Source: Promethearchaeota archaeon
Lineage (GTDB): Archaea > Asgardarchaeota > Lokiarchaeia > Sigyniarchaeales > Promethearchaeaceae
Assembly: GCA_004524545.1 (NCBI GenBank)
Contig: SDNX01000013.1
Coordinates: 1 to 41,518, forward strand
DNA: 41,518 nucleotides
Direction of reading: 5' to 3'
Shown in pieces: positions 9,956 to 18,680 of this stretch. The notes beneath the pieces are model-generated. The model was not told the origin of the DNA. It made no database searches and saw nothing but the letters and a program-made list of their open reading frames with translations. Position numbers and translations under genes: made by a program. Every line of letters starts with the position of its first letter. The stretch's first letter is position 1.

Positions 9956-10759
9956 CTAGGATACTGTGAAAAGAATTAGGACCAATAATATGGTAATACT
10001 CCCAAGCAGAAAGCAAATATAATGGAAGGAGATTTTTCGTGCAATTATCAAAAGCGCATCCATCATAAAATATCCGATTACCGCAACTAAGAGCATTAAG
10101 ACTAAATAATCCCACTCAAAACCGAGAGATTCTCCTCCTATTATCACATCAAACAATATATCAAATGCGATTCCTGCAATGACTGCAGGAAGAGAAATGA
10201 GAAAACTCATTTTAAATGCATCTTCTTTTTTAAACCCTCGAGCGATCAAGTACGTATATGTTGTTCCTGATCGGCTAATTCCCGGTAGAATCGCGAATCC
10301 TTGAACTATCCCAAGACCAATTTCATCCCATAGTTTCCTATCACCCATTTCTAGAGAATTTTGGGATCGAGCCGTTCCATATTGTAACAACATTCCCGTG
10401 ATAATGAGTGCAATCCCTGTCAGAAGAGTAACGACCCACCCTGCTGTTCGTGTAAAAATTTTTTCAAGAAGCAATTTAAGAGGAATCGCCACTATTGCAG
10501 TACTTAATACAGATACTATTAGTAATCTCAATAATTTCTTATCTTTGAACAGTATTGCATCGATATATTCCTTGCGATATTTAATAAACACCGCAATAGC
10601 GGTTCCAAGATGGAAATATAATGCAATACGGATAGCGGCAGAAGGATCAGCTCCAAACGCATTAACACTTGTTAGAACAATGAATCCTTCACTACTTACG
10701 GGAAGCCATTCAAGGATAGACTGGATTAGTGCTAAAACCAACCTCTGCCAGAAATTCAT
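9956..10759 (-). CDS. uppP: undecaprenyl-diphosphatase (UppP/BacA family)
   Basis: This is a membrane phosphatase that recycles polyprenyl diphosphate carrier lipid, in archaea presumably dolichyl-type carrier used for glycan assembly. The family motifs EWLPVSSEG (from about residue 17) and LPGISRSGTTY are intact. The rest is about eight hydrophobic helices and the length of 267 is standard. It is monocistronic, convergent with ogg. Its start is separated from the acylphosphatase gene by 157 bases that must hold both promoters. Confidence 0.93.
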   Translation of the reverse strand: MNFWQRLVLALIQSILEWLPVSSEGFIVLTSVNAFGADPSAAIRIALYFHLGTAIAVFIKYRKEYIDAILFKDKKLLRLLIVSVLSTAIVAIPLKLLLEKIFTRTAGWVVTLLTGIALIITGMLLQYGTARSQNSLEMGDRKLWDEIGLGIVQGFAILPGISRSGTTYTYLIARGFKKEDAFKMSFLISLPAVIAGIAFDILFDVIIGGESLGFEWDYLVLMLLVAVIGYFMMDALLIIARKISFHYICFLLGSITILLVLILFTVS

Positions 10760-10831
10760 ATAATGGATTATTCACCACCAGATATAAGAATTCACTCCCA
10801 TGAGGTTACAAATATTAAAATGGGCGAAGAG

Positions 10832-10839
10832 TTTAAAAG
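10832..10839 (+). promoter_or_regulatory. candidate TATA box for the acylphosphatase gene
   Basis: TTTAAAAG, preceded by purines resembling a BRE, lies about 80 bases upstream of the acylphosphatase ATG. A TSS about 25 bases downstream would give a leader of about 55 bases that contains the inverted repeat at 10882-10896. Confidence 0.4.
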
Positions 10840-10881
10840 GGCAGAACGCGTATTTCCCTAGACAACCACTTAAGTAAAAAA

Positions 10882-10896
10882 TGGTACTCCGTACCA
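10882..10896. promoter_or_regulatory. perfect 6-bp inverted repeat in the acylphosphatase leader
   Basis: The sequence TGGTAC-TCC-GTACCA is a perfect palindrome with a 3-base spacer, 20 bases upstream of the start codon. It could be an operator or a small RNA hairpin; the sequence does not decide between them. Confidence 0.4.
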
Positions 10897-10916
10897 ATAG
10901 ACAAGGATGAATAGAA

Positions 10917-11192
10917 ATGAAAAAAATGCATGCATACGTGTCAGGAAAGGTGCAAGGTGTGTTCTTTCGGGCAAATGCGGCAGATATAGCTAATAGACTC
11001 GGAGTAAAAGGATGGATTAAGAATTTAAATAACGGAAAAGTGGAAGTATTAGCTGAAGGAAGCCAAGAAAAGTTAAACGAACTTCTGAAATGGTTGCGTA
11101 GAGGTCCAATTTGGGCTAATGTGCAAGCAGTACACCATGAATTCTCCGAATCCGAGAAAGAAGACTATCGCAATTTTACAATACATTATTAA
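10917..11192 (+). CDS. acyP: acylphosphatase
   Basis: Acylphosphatase hydrolyses carboxyl-phosphate bonds. The 91-residue product has the complete motif set: VSGKVQGVFFR with catalytic Arg18, and WIKNLNNGKVEV with catalytic Asn36. The C-terminal strand NFTIHY closes the fold. ATG 10917 is preceded by AAGGATG at suitable spacing. The stop lies one base from the convergent korB stop. Confidence 0.95.
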   Translation: MKKMHAYVSGKVQGVFFRANAADIANRLGVKGWIKNLNNGKVEVLAEGSQEKLNELLKWLRRGPIWANVQAVHHEFSESEKEDYRNFTIHY

Positions 11193-11193
11193 A

Positions 11194-12057
11194 TTAATGT
11201 ATTTTTTTTGATTCTATTAATTTCTTCAACGCATTCAAATCCAGTTTTCGTTTGAAAAGTGGACGTTTATCTTTTTCATATGCAATGTTCATTTCCCAAA
11301 ATGGTTTCTTACTCGAATTTCGATAGATAATCCCTAATGGAAAAGGATCCGTTTCAAGGGCTTTTCCAAATGCTTCTTTTCGATTTAAAGGATCATAGTT
11401 TTCTTCAAGAGCATAAGTGTGTTCCTTATACCATTTGAAAGTATTCAGTTTATTGAATGAAACGCATGGAGAGAATGTATCAACTAAGGAGAATCCTTTG
11501 TTCGATATTGCTTGTTTAAAGATTTTTTTGGTGTTTTCCATATCCCCTACAAATGCACGCGCTACAAAGGAAGCATCCAATGCAACTGCAGCAGCAATAG
11601 GGTTTATAGGTTCATTTGTAACCCCATAGACTTGAACAGGAGTTTTCATTCCTTTTTCACTGGTTGGTGAGGCTTGTCCTTTTGTAAGACCATAAATTTG
11701 ATTATCATGGCTAATTACTGTGATGTCCGAGTTTCGGAGGATCTGTTGGTTGAAATGATTCCCACCTTCTCCAAAAGTACATCCATCTCCAGAATCTACT
11801 ATAACGGTTAATTCAGGATTTGAAGCTTTTATCGCCATGGCAACCGGGAGAGCTCTACCATGTAGTCCATTAAACATATGACCTTTCATATATTGAGCAG
11901 TTTTTGCTGCTTGCCCAATTCCTGATACAAATACCATTTCTTCGGGTTTTTTACCTAATTCTTCAAGCGCCTCTCTCAGAATTCTACTTAATGCGAAATT
12001 GCCGCATCCTGGGCACCATGCAACCGCCTCCATATTATACTCAAACGAGTTTGTCAT
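11194..12057 (-). CDS. korB: 2-oxoacid:ferredoxin oxidoreductase beta subunit
   Basis: This is the thiamine-diphosphate subunit of a 2-oxoacid:ferredoxin oxidoreductase, which oxidatively decarboxylates a 2-oxoacid to acyl-CoA while reducing ferredoxin. The N-terminal CPGCGNF motif, the ThDP/Mg motif GDGCTFGEGGNHFNQ and DNQIYGLTKGQASPTS are all present. Length 287 fits the two-subunit (KorAB) type. The substrate is probably 2-oxoglutarate by family similarity, but pyruvate or a broader range cannot be excluded. ATG 12057 overlaps the alpha stop by one base, so the two are translationally coupled. Confidence 0.92.
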   Translation of the reverse strand: MTNSFEYNMEAVAWCPGCGNFALSRILREALEELGKKPEEMVFVSGIGQAAKTAQYMKGHMFNGLHGRALPVAMAIKASNPELTVIVDSGDGCTFGEGGNHFNQQILRNSDITVISHDNQIYGLTKGQASPTSEKGMKTPVQVYGVTNEPINPIAAAVALDASFVARAFVGDMENTKKIFKQAISNKGFSLVDTFSPCVSFNKLNTFKWYKEHTYALEENYDPLNRKEAFGKALETDPFPLGIIYRNSSKKPFWEMNIAYEKDKRPLFKRKLDLNALKKLIESKKIH

Positions 12058-13766
12058 TAGATTGCACCTCCGATGAATTTCTTTACTTCCTCTACAGATA
12101 GTGGTTCACCATTAGATTTCAGATAGAGATTTTCGTTCGGAATTTCAATATTTCCATAAAGTTTGAGCATATTGGTAAATTGACCAGTGGCATTTCCTTC
12201 AATTAAAAGCAGTTTTTTCGCTTTCGTGAGTATCGAGTTGGATTCTTTTGGAAGAGGAAATACTTGAGAGAAGTGAATACCAGCAATTTTTGGGTCATTT
12301 ATTTCTTCAATTGCTTCTTTTACAGCTAGATAGCTAGATCCCCAACAAATGACTAATGTTTCTGCATCATGACCACCAAATGGTTCCAATGGGATTGGTG
12401 TTGGATGTTCAGATATTGTCTTCCCTTTTTTATGGATTCGTTTATCAGTCATTTTATCACGGACTCCTCTCATATCTTCCGTAATGTGACCCCATTCATC
12501 ATGCTCATCACTATCTACACGAATTAATCCAGTTCCTAATCCAGGAATTCCCCGTGGTGTTATTCCATTTGCTGTGTATTCATAACGTTTGTAATCTGAA
12601 TCCGTTTCTACAAAAGCATGCTCAACACCTACTAATTTCATATCATCGGCTTTCACATTATAATAAGAATCCACTAAATACTGATCTGTCAAAATAAATA
12701 CAGGGATCTGTATTTTGTCGGCAATATTAAATGCAATTTGGGTGAGATGAAACACTTGTTCAATAGATCCTGGAGCAAAAATAATTCTATGAAATTCCCC
12801 ATGTCCGGCATATAACGCTAAATTTAGATCTTCTTGGCTCGTACGAGTCGGTAGTCCCGTCCCAGGTCCGGGCCTTTGTGCAATGTGGATTACCAGAGGA
12901 GATTCGATAATTCCCGCCAAAGATAATCCTTCACACATTAAATCAAACCCTCCTCCTGAAGTCGATGCAATTGCTCGTGCTCCAGTAAACCATGCTGCTA
13001 TTGCCTTATTTATTGCAGCTATCTCATCTTCGGCTTGATCTACCAAGATCCCGAATTCTTTGGAATGATGAGCTAAAAAAGTAAGTGTTCCTGTGGAGGG
13101 ACTCATAGGATACGCAGAAATAAAATTACATCCTCCAGCAATTGCTCCTAATCCCACAGTTTGATTCCCATCTAAGAGGATTTCATTAACAACTTGGGGA
13201 TCTTTTTTCATTTCGGGAACAAGATCTTTAAGATTTTCTCCAATGGAGTGCCCCTTTTCAAAAGCTTCGAAATTCTTTTTTAAAATGGCATCTCCTTTCT
13301 TTGAAAATCTTTCTTTAATGAAAATTTTTCCTGATTTATGTGGAATCTTAAAAATTCCAGATAAAACACCCACAGCATACACATTCACGAATTTCAACCC
13401 GATTTCCTTTTGGATTTTTGTGAATGGTACGGTGACACATTTGTACTGTGTATATTTTGATTCATCTATTAACTCTGGATCTAAGAGAATTGTCGTTGAG
13501 TCTGATATTCGGTGCTTCACATGTTCAATAGCGTTCTTATGTAAGGGGATTAAAAGATCGATTCGCTCGACATACGCTCGAACCTTTTTTTCTCCCGAAC
13601 CTACACGAAGTTCGGTGGAGTTCATTCCTCCGCGTACACGGCTCATATACTCCTTTGTAGCAAATACATTGTAACCGGTTCCCTTTAGTAGTCCAACCAT
13701 GAATTGTTCAACGGTTTGAACCCCTTGACCAGCTTGGCCAACAATAACGAGTGACAAATCTTCCAT
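12057..13766 (-). CDS. korA: 2-oxoacid:ferredoxin oxidoreductase, fused gamma-alpha subunit
   Basis: This is the partner of korB. Residues about 1-180 form the gamma domain (VGQAGQGVQTVEQF, SRVRGGMNSTELRVGS). Residues about 195-569 form the alpha/pyrimidine-binding domain, with SAYPMSPSTGTLTF in place of the common YPITPST, TSGGGFDLM and RPGPGTGLPTRTSQEDL. This gamma-alpha fusion is the archaeal/bacterial KorA layout. No delta (4Fe-4S ferredoxin) subunit gene is adjacent, so electrons must leave directly to free ferredoxin. Confidence 0.92.
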   Translation of the reverse strand: MEDLSLVIVGQAGQGVQTVEQFMVGLLKGTGYNVFATKEYMSRVRGGMNSTELRVGSGEKKVRAYVERIDLLIPLHKNAIEHVKHRISDSTTILLDPELIDESKYTQYKCVTVPFTKIQKEIGLKFVNVYAVGVLSGIFKIPHKSGKIFIKERFSKKGDAILKKNFEAFEKGHSIGENLKDLVPEMKKDPQVVNEILLDGNQTVGLGAIAGGCNFISAYPMSPSTGTLTFLAHHSKEFGILVDQAEDEIAAINKAIAAWFTGARAIASTSGGGFDLMCEGLSLAGIIESPLVIHIAQRPGPGTGLPTRTSQEDLNLALYAGHGEFHRIIFAPGSIEQVFHLTQIAFNIADKIQIPVFILTDQYLVDSYYNVKADDMKLVGVEHAFVETDSDYKRYEYTANGITPRGIPGLGTGLIRVDSDEHDEWGHITEDMRGVRDKMTDKRIHKKGKTISEHPTPIPLEPFGGHDAETLVICWGSSYLAVKEAIEEINDPKIAGIHFSQVFPLPKESNSILTKAKKLLLIEGNATGQFTNMLKLYGNIEIPNENLYLKSNGEPLSVEEVKKFIGGAI

Positions 13767-13833
13767 AATATAAGTTCACAGTGAGTTTTCTTTTGTATAA
13801 GTTTTATTTTGAATCCATAAAAAGGTAAATCTA

Positions 13834-15015
13834 ATGATTAAAAATTTAGTAACACCTAACTATAAAGATGGAAGTCTTGTAAATTTAATGAGTTCAATAA
13901 TTCAGCATTTTGGTGGAGATAGTCAATATTCTCCACTTAAAGACCTGTCCTTGTCTCAATTAGCAGGAGTAGACAATGTAGTGTTAATTCTTCTCGATGG
14001 AATGGGATATAATTTCTTTATACGTAATGCGAAATTATTGGATTATCCTATTATGGACTATCTTCAATCCAAGATGACTTCAGTATTCCCATCAACTACC
14101 GCCGCTGCAATGACCACAATATATACCGGATTAGCCCCGAAAAATCACGGATGTCTTGCTTGGTTTACTTTCTTAAAAGAACTCGGTTTGATTTCTACTA
14201 TCCCTCCTTTAACTCGACGCAATTATGGGGATTATATTACCAATTCGACTATAAAAGCGAATGATATTTTAAGATTACAATCAATTTTTGAGCACATTCC
14301 CACAGCTGATTCATATTTTGTGATTGCTGAGAAACTTAAAGATACACCTTATGACACCGTAGTATCCAAAGGAGCAAAATCAGTTGTTACTTTTACAAAT
14401 TTTGCCGATTCTATGGAAAAAATATATGGTACAATTCAATCTAATTCTAATAAGAAGTTCATTTTGCATTATTGGGATGGAATTGATTCAAAAAGTCATC
14501 TTGATGGAACAATAAAAGCAATTCCACATTTTGAAGAGATAATTCAACAAATATTTGAATTATCTGAGAAGATTAAAAGTAACTGCCCAAAAACAGCAAT
14601 ACTCGTAACAGCAGATCATGGGTTAATAGATATCCCTAAGGGGCACACTATCAATTTGAAAGATCATCCAAAATTAGAAGAAACCTTGACTCTCCCGCTT
14701 TGCGGAGAAAGTCGAGCAGCATTTTGTTATGTTCGCGCTCCTTACCGAGAACAGTTTGAATTATATGTCAAAAATGACCTCGATGCATATTGTTCGTTAC
14801 TTTCGATGAAAGAATTAATTGATTCTGAAATATTTGGTTTATTTGATCCCCATCCACAGTTCAAATATCGAATCCCAGATTACATATTATTGATGAAAGA
14901 AAACTATATGATAAAGGATAAAATGCTAAAAGAGACTAGAATTCGAATGAAAGCGGTTCACGGAGGGCTATCTGAAGAGGAACTATACGTACCTTTACTG
15001 CTCTTCAAGAATTAA
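13834..15015 (+). CDS. type I phosphodiesterase / nucleotide pyrophosphatase family protein
   Basis: This is a member of the alkaline-phosphatase superfamily that hydrolyses phosphodiester or pyrophosphate bonds; the exact substrate is unknown. All metal ligands of the fold can be seen: LILLDGMGYN, the nucleophile threonine in PSTTAAAMTTIYTG, WDGIDSKSHLDG, TADHGL and the late histidine in AVHGGLSEEE. No signal peptide or transmembrane segment is obvious, so it is probably cytoplasmic. Length 393 is usual. Its stop overlaps the end of the decayed methyltransferase remnant on the other strand by 4 bases. Confidence 0.85.
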   Translation: MIKNLVTPNYKDGSLVNLMSSIIQHFGGDSQYSPLKDLSLSQLAGVDNVVLILLDGMGYNFFIRNAKLLDYPIMDYLQSKMTSVFPSTTAAAMTTIYTGLAPKNHGCLAWFTFLKELGLISTIPPLTRRNYGDYITNSTIKANDILRLQSIFEHIPTADSYFVIAEKLKDTPYDTVVSKGAKSVVTFTNFADSMEKIYGTIQSNSNKKFILHYWDGIDSKSHLDGTIKAIPHFEEIIQQIFELSEKIKSNCPKTAILVTADHGLIDIPKGHTINLKDHPKLEETLTLPLCGESRAAFCYVRAPYREQFELYVKNDLDAYCSLLSMKELIDSEIFGLFDPHPQFKYRIPDYILLMKENYMIKDKMLKETRIRMKAVHGGLSEEELYVPLLLFKN

Positions 15016-15590
15016 AAAGTGCTTGACCACATCACTATTCCAAGGTCTGATAGTATTTTTTGAGTTCCAAAACTCACTGCTACAATAAATATGTAAATTC
15101 CCATAATTAATAAAACAGACTTCCATGGCACTAACTCATTTTTATTGCCTAATTTCCTTAATCGCGGTAAAAATAATCCGGTTTTCGAACGATATTCAAG
15201 ATAAGCATCTCCCAGTTTAGAAATCAATAATTTTTCTTCTATAAGAGCAGAAATACTCATCAACGCAACCATCAAGAACCAAGACATGATATCCCCCCGT
15301 ACGAATTCCTGGATCGATATTGAACGGAAAGGGAACACAAAGCGTAAAAGGAAGAACCATCAACAAGATTCCTAGGTTTTGAGGATGTCTGATATGATGA
15401 TAGATGCCCAAAACTTACAAATAAAGCCCATGACGAAAATAGTATAGGGAACATGTAGATCATTGGCAACAAAATGCCTGCAACCAACCCAATAGCACTC
15501 CATACGATGCCTATTCGAGTAAAAATTTGTTCAACATTAAGTTTTCTTTTTTCTCGATCCTTACATTAGAAGTTTTTACTAAGTTAATAA
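15012..15590 (-). pseudogene. degraded ICMT-like membrane methyltransferase remnant
   Basis: Three minus-strand frames read in succession match, in order, the second half of the protein at 36854-38446. From the 5' side, about 15585-15405 gives IGIVWSAIGLVAGILLP and SSWALFVSFG. Then about 15411-15300 gives HHIRHPQNLGILLMVLPF and DPGIRTG. Finally 15303-15012 gives SISALIEEKLLISKLGDAYL and KTGLFLPRLRKLG to the C terminus. The frame changes near 15408 and again near 15302. About 57 residues present in the intact copy between SIG and GPYKYIRHPQN are missing. The first half of the intact protein is absent. No single frame could make a functional product, although the 108-residue C-terminal frame is still open. 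Confidence 0.85.
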
Positions 15591-15676
15591 GGTCTGAGGA
15601 CGAGTTTTTGAACATTATTCCTTATAAAAGGAAATTTCGCGACACAAAATGTAAAATGAAAAAAGAATGTAATAAA

Positions 15677-16606
15677 TTATTTGAATACGCCCATGACCAA
15701 TCCAATGACAGCCTTTCGCATCATTAACCCATAATAGGTCTGTTTGAAGTAGATTGCATTAGGAATATTGTCAATTTCTGGACTAATCTCATTTACGCGA
15801 GGTAACGGATGCATAATTTTTGCGTTCGGTTTCAAAATTGATATGTGTTTCTTTTCGAATTTGAACACATCTTTTACTTGTTCATATTCTTCTGGATCCG
15901 GGAAGCGTTCTTTCTGAATGCGAGTCATGTAAATCACGTCCAATTTTGGAATAGTTTCAAGAAAATCAGTAGTTTCATTGATGTTGACATTTCCCTTTCT
16001 CTGTACGTAATCCATTACCCGATTTTGCATTTTCAAAATATGTGGACTAATTAGGTACAAATTCACATCATAATTTGCTAAAAGATAGGTTAAGGAATGC
16101 ACAGTTCTTCCGAATTTTAAGTCTCCGATTAATCCGATATTTAATCCATCAACTTTACCGCATTCCAGTTGGATTGTCAATAAGTCCAGTAAACTTTGGG
16201 TGGGATGTTCGCCACTTCCACTTCCTGCGTTGATAACTGGAACGTCTGAAAACCGTGCAGCATGAGTTGCAGAACCGTCTTTATTATGTCGCAATACAAT
16301 TAAATCCGTATAATTTGAGACTGTTCGAATTGTATCGGCTAATGTTTCTCCTTTTTTAACGGAAGAAACTGTCGCTGAAGAGAATCCGGTAACCGAGCCC
16401 CCTAATCGTAACATGGCGCTTTCAAATGACAACCTAGTCCGAGTTGAAGGTTCATAAAAGAGAGTCCCCATTATCTTTCCTTTCATGCACTCAGAGTATT
16501 TCTTTTTATTTTGTTCTATTTTTATGGCCCAATCAAGTAAATATTCTAAATCCTCTCTTGAGAACTGTTTTGCACTGATTATGTCATTTCCTTCTAACGA
16601 GGTCAT
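15677..16606 (-). CDS. pyrB: aspartate carbamoyltransferase catalytic subunit
   Basis: This enzyme condenses carbamoyl phosphate and aspartate, the committed step of pyrimidine synthesis. The carbamoyl-phosphate site EPSTRTRLSFESAM, the GSGEHPTQSLLDL block, GDLKFGRTVHSL and MHPLPRVNEI are all intact. Length 309 is typical. The regulatory gene pyrI, which usually follows pyrB in archaea, is not next to it, so the enzyme may be unregulated or pyrI may be elsewhere. The start ATG 16606 fits the family N terminus closely. Confidence 0.95.
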   Translation of the reverse strand: MTSLEGNDIISAKQFSREDLEYLLDWAIKIEQNKKKYSECMKGKIMGTLFYEPSTRTRLSFESAMLRLGGSVTGFSSATVSSVKKGETLADTIRTVSNYTDLIVLRHNKDGSATHAARFSDVPVINAGSGSGEHPTQSLLDLLTIQLECGKVDGLNIGLIGDLKFGRTVHSLTYLLANYDVNLYLISPHILKMQNRVMDYVQRKGNVNINETTDFLETIPKLDVIYMTRIQKERFPDPEEYEQVKDVFKFEKKHISILKPNAKIMHPLPRVNEISPEIDNIPNAIYFKQTYYGLMMRKAVIGLVMGVFK

Positions 16607-16762
16607 TGTACTATTTATATTGTTGAATACCTAATATGAAAACTTTTCAGCTGAATTTTATTTTACTACTGATAATCTACCTTTGAAAGTCTTCAAAACA
16701 ACAAAATTTTTAATTTATCTGCAATAAAAATCGATCATCTGATAAGAACTGAGCTGTTTAAT

Positions 16763-17044
16763 ATGAAAGTACCAAAAAACACCATGAGTCTCTGCCCGAG
16801 ATGTAAAAAACACACAGAATTTACAATCTCGATCTATAAAAAAGGTAAAAAAAGAACCTTAGCAGAGGGACAAAGACGATACGATCGAAAGAAGAGAGGA
16901 TATGGAAGTCAACCGAAAGAAGTATTTCACAAAAACGCCAAAATTAACAAGAAAACTACTCCACTTTTGACTTGCTCAGTTTGTGGATTTAAGAAGTATG
17001 GTAGAAGCCAACGTATTAAGAAATTCGAAATAGTCACAGCGTGA
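16763..17044 (+). CDS. rpl44e: 50S ribosomal protein L44e
   Basis: This is a zinc-binding large-subunit protein near the E site. The start MKVPKNTMSLCPRCKKHTEF, the basic middle RRYDRKKRGYGSQPK and the second Cys pair CSVCGFKKYGR are diagnostic. Length 93 is standard. An AT-rich TATA-like stretch (about 16705-16718) lies about 50 bases upstream. It heads a plus-strand run with rps27e and tfs; the rps27e start overlaps its stop. Confidence 0.96.
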   Translation: MKVPKNTMSLCPRCKKHTEFTISIYKKGKKRTLAEGQRRYDRKKRGYGSQPKEVFHKNAKINKKTTPLLTCSVCGFKKYGRSQRIKKFEIVTA

Positions 17045-17244
17045 TATCTATGGATCAAAAAAATCTTGTACCTAAACCTAAAAGTCGATTTTTAAAAATC
17101 GTCTGTTTAAATTGTGGTTCATCCCAAATTGTTTTTGGATGTTCTTCCACCGAAGTGAAATGTCAAACCTGTCAGAAGATTTTAGTACAACCCACAGGTG
17201 GAAAAAGTCGAATTTTAACGAAAATCTCTGATGTGTTAACCTAA
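17041..17244 (+). CDS. rps27e: 30S ribosomal protein S27e
   Basis: This is a small-subunit zinc protein. The C4 zinc site appears as VCLNCGSS...VKCQTCQ, followed by PTGGKSRI, the S27e signature. The GTG at 17041 overlaps the rpl44e stop (GTGA) and gives 67 residues; an ATG at 17050 gives 64 and is equally possible. The L44e-S27e pair is conserved in archaea, where aIF2-alpha and Nop10 commonly follow. Here those two genes sit 8 kb upstream on the other strand. Confidence 0.94.
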   Translation: MISMDQKNLVPKPKSRFLKIVCLNCGSSQIVFGCSSTEVKCQTCQKILVQPTGGKSRILTKISDVLT

Positions 17245-17258
17245 TTTTTGTGAGAATA

Positions 17259-17597
17259 ATGGCTGATTTAGAATTTTGCCCGAAATGTGACAATATGCTT
17301 AGAAAGGAAAAGACTGATGAAGGCATTTTACTCGTCTGTAAATGTGGATATAAACAAGAAGCAATTACCACCCGGGGATCTAAAAAACCAATGCCGCATC
17401 AAAAAGCAAGTTTAATCAAAAAAACCGTGGTTCTGGACGAAAACAATATTGTAGAAATGCCGACTACTGATGTTATCTGTCCTAAATGTAGCCATGGCAA
17501 AGCAGAATATTTTCAACAACAAACACGATCTGCGGATGAACCACCTACGACTTTTTATCGATGCGTGAAGTGTGATCATCGCTGGCGTGAATATTAA
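17259..17597 (+). CDS. tfs: transcription factor S (TFIIS/RPA12-like cleavage factor)
   Basis: TFS stimulates RNA cleavage by backtracked RNA polymerase. There is an N-terminal zinc ribbon (FCPKCDNML...CKCGY) and a C-terminal ribbon (CPKCSHGKAEYFQQQTR...CVKCDHRWREY). The latter carries the catalytic acidic hairpin RSADEPPT with Asp93 and Glu94. I take ATG 17259 (MADLEF); a GTG at 17250 would add three residues. It follows S27e by 14 bases, so the three genes probably form one operon. Confidence 0.95.
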   Translation: MADLEFCPKCDNMLRKEKTDEGILLVCKCGYKQEAITTRGSKKPMPHQKASLIKKTVVLDENNIVEMPTTDVICPKCSHGKAEYFQQQTRSADEPPTTFYRCVKCDHRWREY

Positions 17598-17802
17598 TTT
17601 CTCTTCAGAAAGAAGGACTCTCCAGTTTTTTTACGGTTTGAATAATGAGTTAAAGAACTTGATTTACATCAATGTAACTATTTAATGCAGATTTAGAAGC
17701 AATATCTCACGTTTTTTATGTGACCAAATTGAGATAACTAACATATTAACAATGTATTTTTTATAATCACACACAATTCATTGATACACTAAGTAGCAAA
17801 AA

Positions 17803-18603
17803 ATGGAGAGAATTATGTTTGAATTAACTATGAATGACTCACGCGCAATGCAAGGAGTATTCGATGCCGTAGCAGCTATAATTGACGAATCAGAAATTAT
17901 CTTTAGTCCAAATGGAATCAGCTTAACATCCATAGATGCAGGAAGAGTATGTTTAATCAGCTTAAAATTAGATAAGGAAGATTTTGACGCTTATAAGTGT
18001 GATAAAGAAGAAAAATTAGGCTTAAATATTGAAGACTTGGTAAAAATATTGAAAAGGAGTTCTGCAAGTGATAGTATTATTTTCCAATTTGAGGAAAATT
18101 CCAATAAGCTACTGATTTTAATGCAAAGTAGAGAAGGAAAAAAAATGCGGAAATTTTCAATCACATTGAAAGATATCAGTATGCCCCCAATAAAACCAGA
18201 ATCATTAGAAAAAATCTTATATAATAATAGTGTAACTCTCCCTGTCGGGTATTTGGAAGAGGCCATTAAAGATGCGGACATTTATAATGATACTGCGATA
18301 ATTAGCATGAATGATAGCGCATTAATTTTTCGATCTGAAGGTAATGTTGGAGAAACGGAATGTGTTTTGGATAAAGAAGATTCGTTATTGAATAATTTTA
18401 TAGCAACTGAGGATGCCGAGGGCACTTTTGCGTTAAAATTTCTCAACCACATGCTTAAAGTCAGTTCAGTCCCGAATGTATCTCAAGTTGAGTTATCCGT
18501 TAGCACTGATCAACCTTTACGAGCCGCATTTAATATTATGGGAGCAAGTTCGATCAAATATTTCCTTGCTCCACGAATTGAAGATGAAGAAGAAGATTAT
18601 TAG
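17803..18603 (+). CDS. pcn: DNA polymerase sliding clamp (PCNA)
   Basis: This is the processivity clamp for replicative polymerases and a hub for PIP-box proteins. The N terminus MFELTMNDSRAMQGVFDAVA, the central loop region and the C-terminal LAPRIEDEEEDY with an acidic tail are typical of archaeal PCNA. From ATG 17803 it has 266 residues; ATG 17815 (MFELT) would give 262 and fits the family start better. A TATA-like TTTTTATAATC lies about 40 bases upstream. It precedes the two primase genes, forming a replication block. Confidence 0.95.
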   Translation: MERIMFELTMNDSRAMQGVFDAVAAIIDESEIIFSPNGISLTSIDAGRVCLISLKLDKEDFDAYKCDKEEKLGLNIEDLVKILKRSSASDSIIFQFEENSNKLLILMQSREGKKMRKFSITLKDISMPPIKPESLEKILYNNSVTLPVGYLEEAIKDADIYNDTAIISMNDSALIFRSEGNVGETECVLDKEDSLLNNFIATEDAEGTFALKFLNHMLKVSSVPNVSQVELSVSTDQPLRAAFNIMGASSIKYFLAPRIEDEEEDY

Positions 18604-18680
18604 AGCATAGAAATCTAGTGGTCTCATCATTTTTATCAACAATTCATTTTTTATAACCTAATAGTGAAACAGCTGAGACT

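Noticed and set aside
13243-13674. 143-residue plus-strand frame inside korA
   Set aside because: It lies entirely antisense to a clearly functional korA and has no recognisable protein features.
15012-15338. Open 108-residue minus-strand frame as an independent small membrane-protein gene
   Set aside because: It matches only the C-terminal part of the 36854-38446 protein, and the missing upstream parts follow in other frames, so it is part of a decayed gene.
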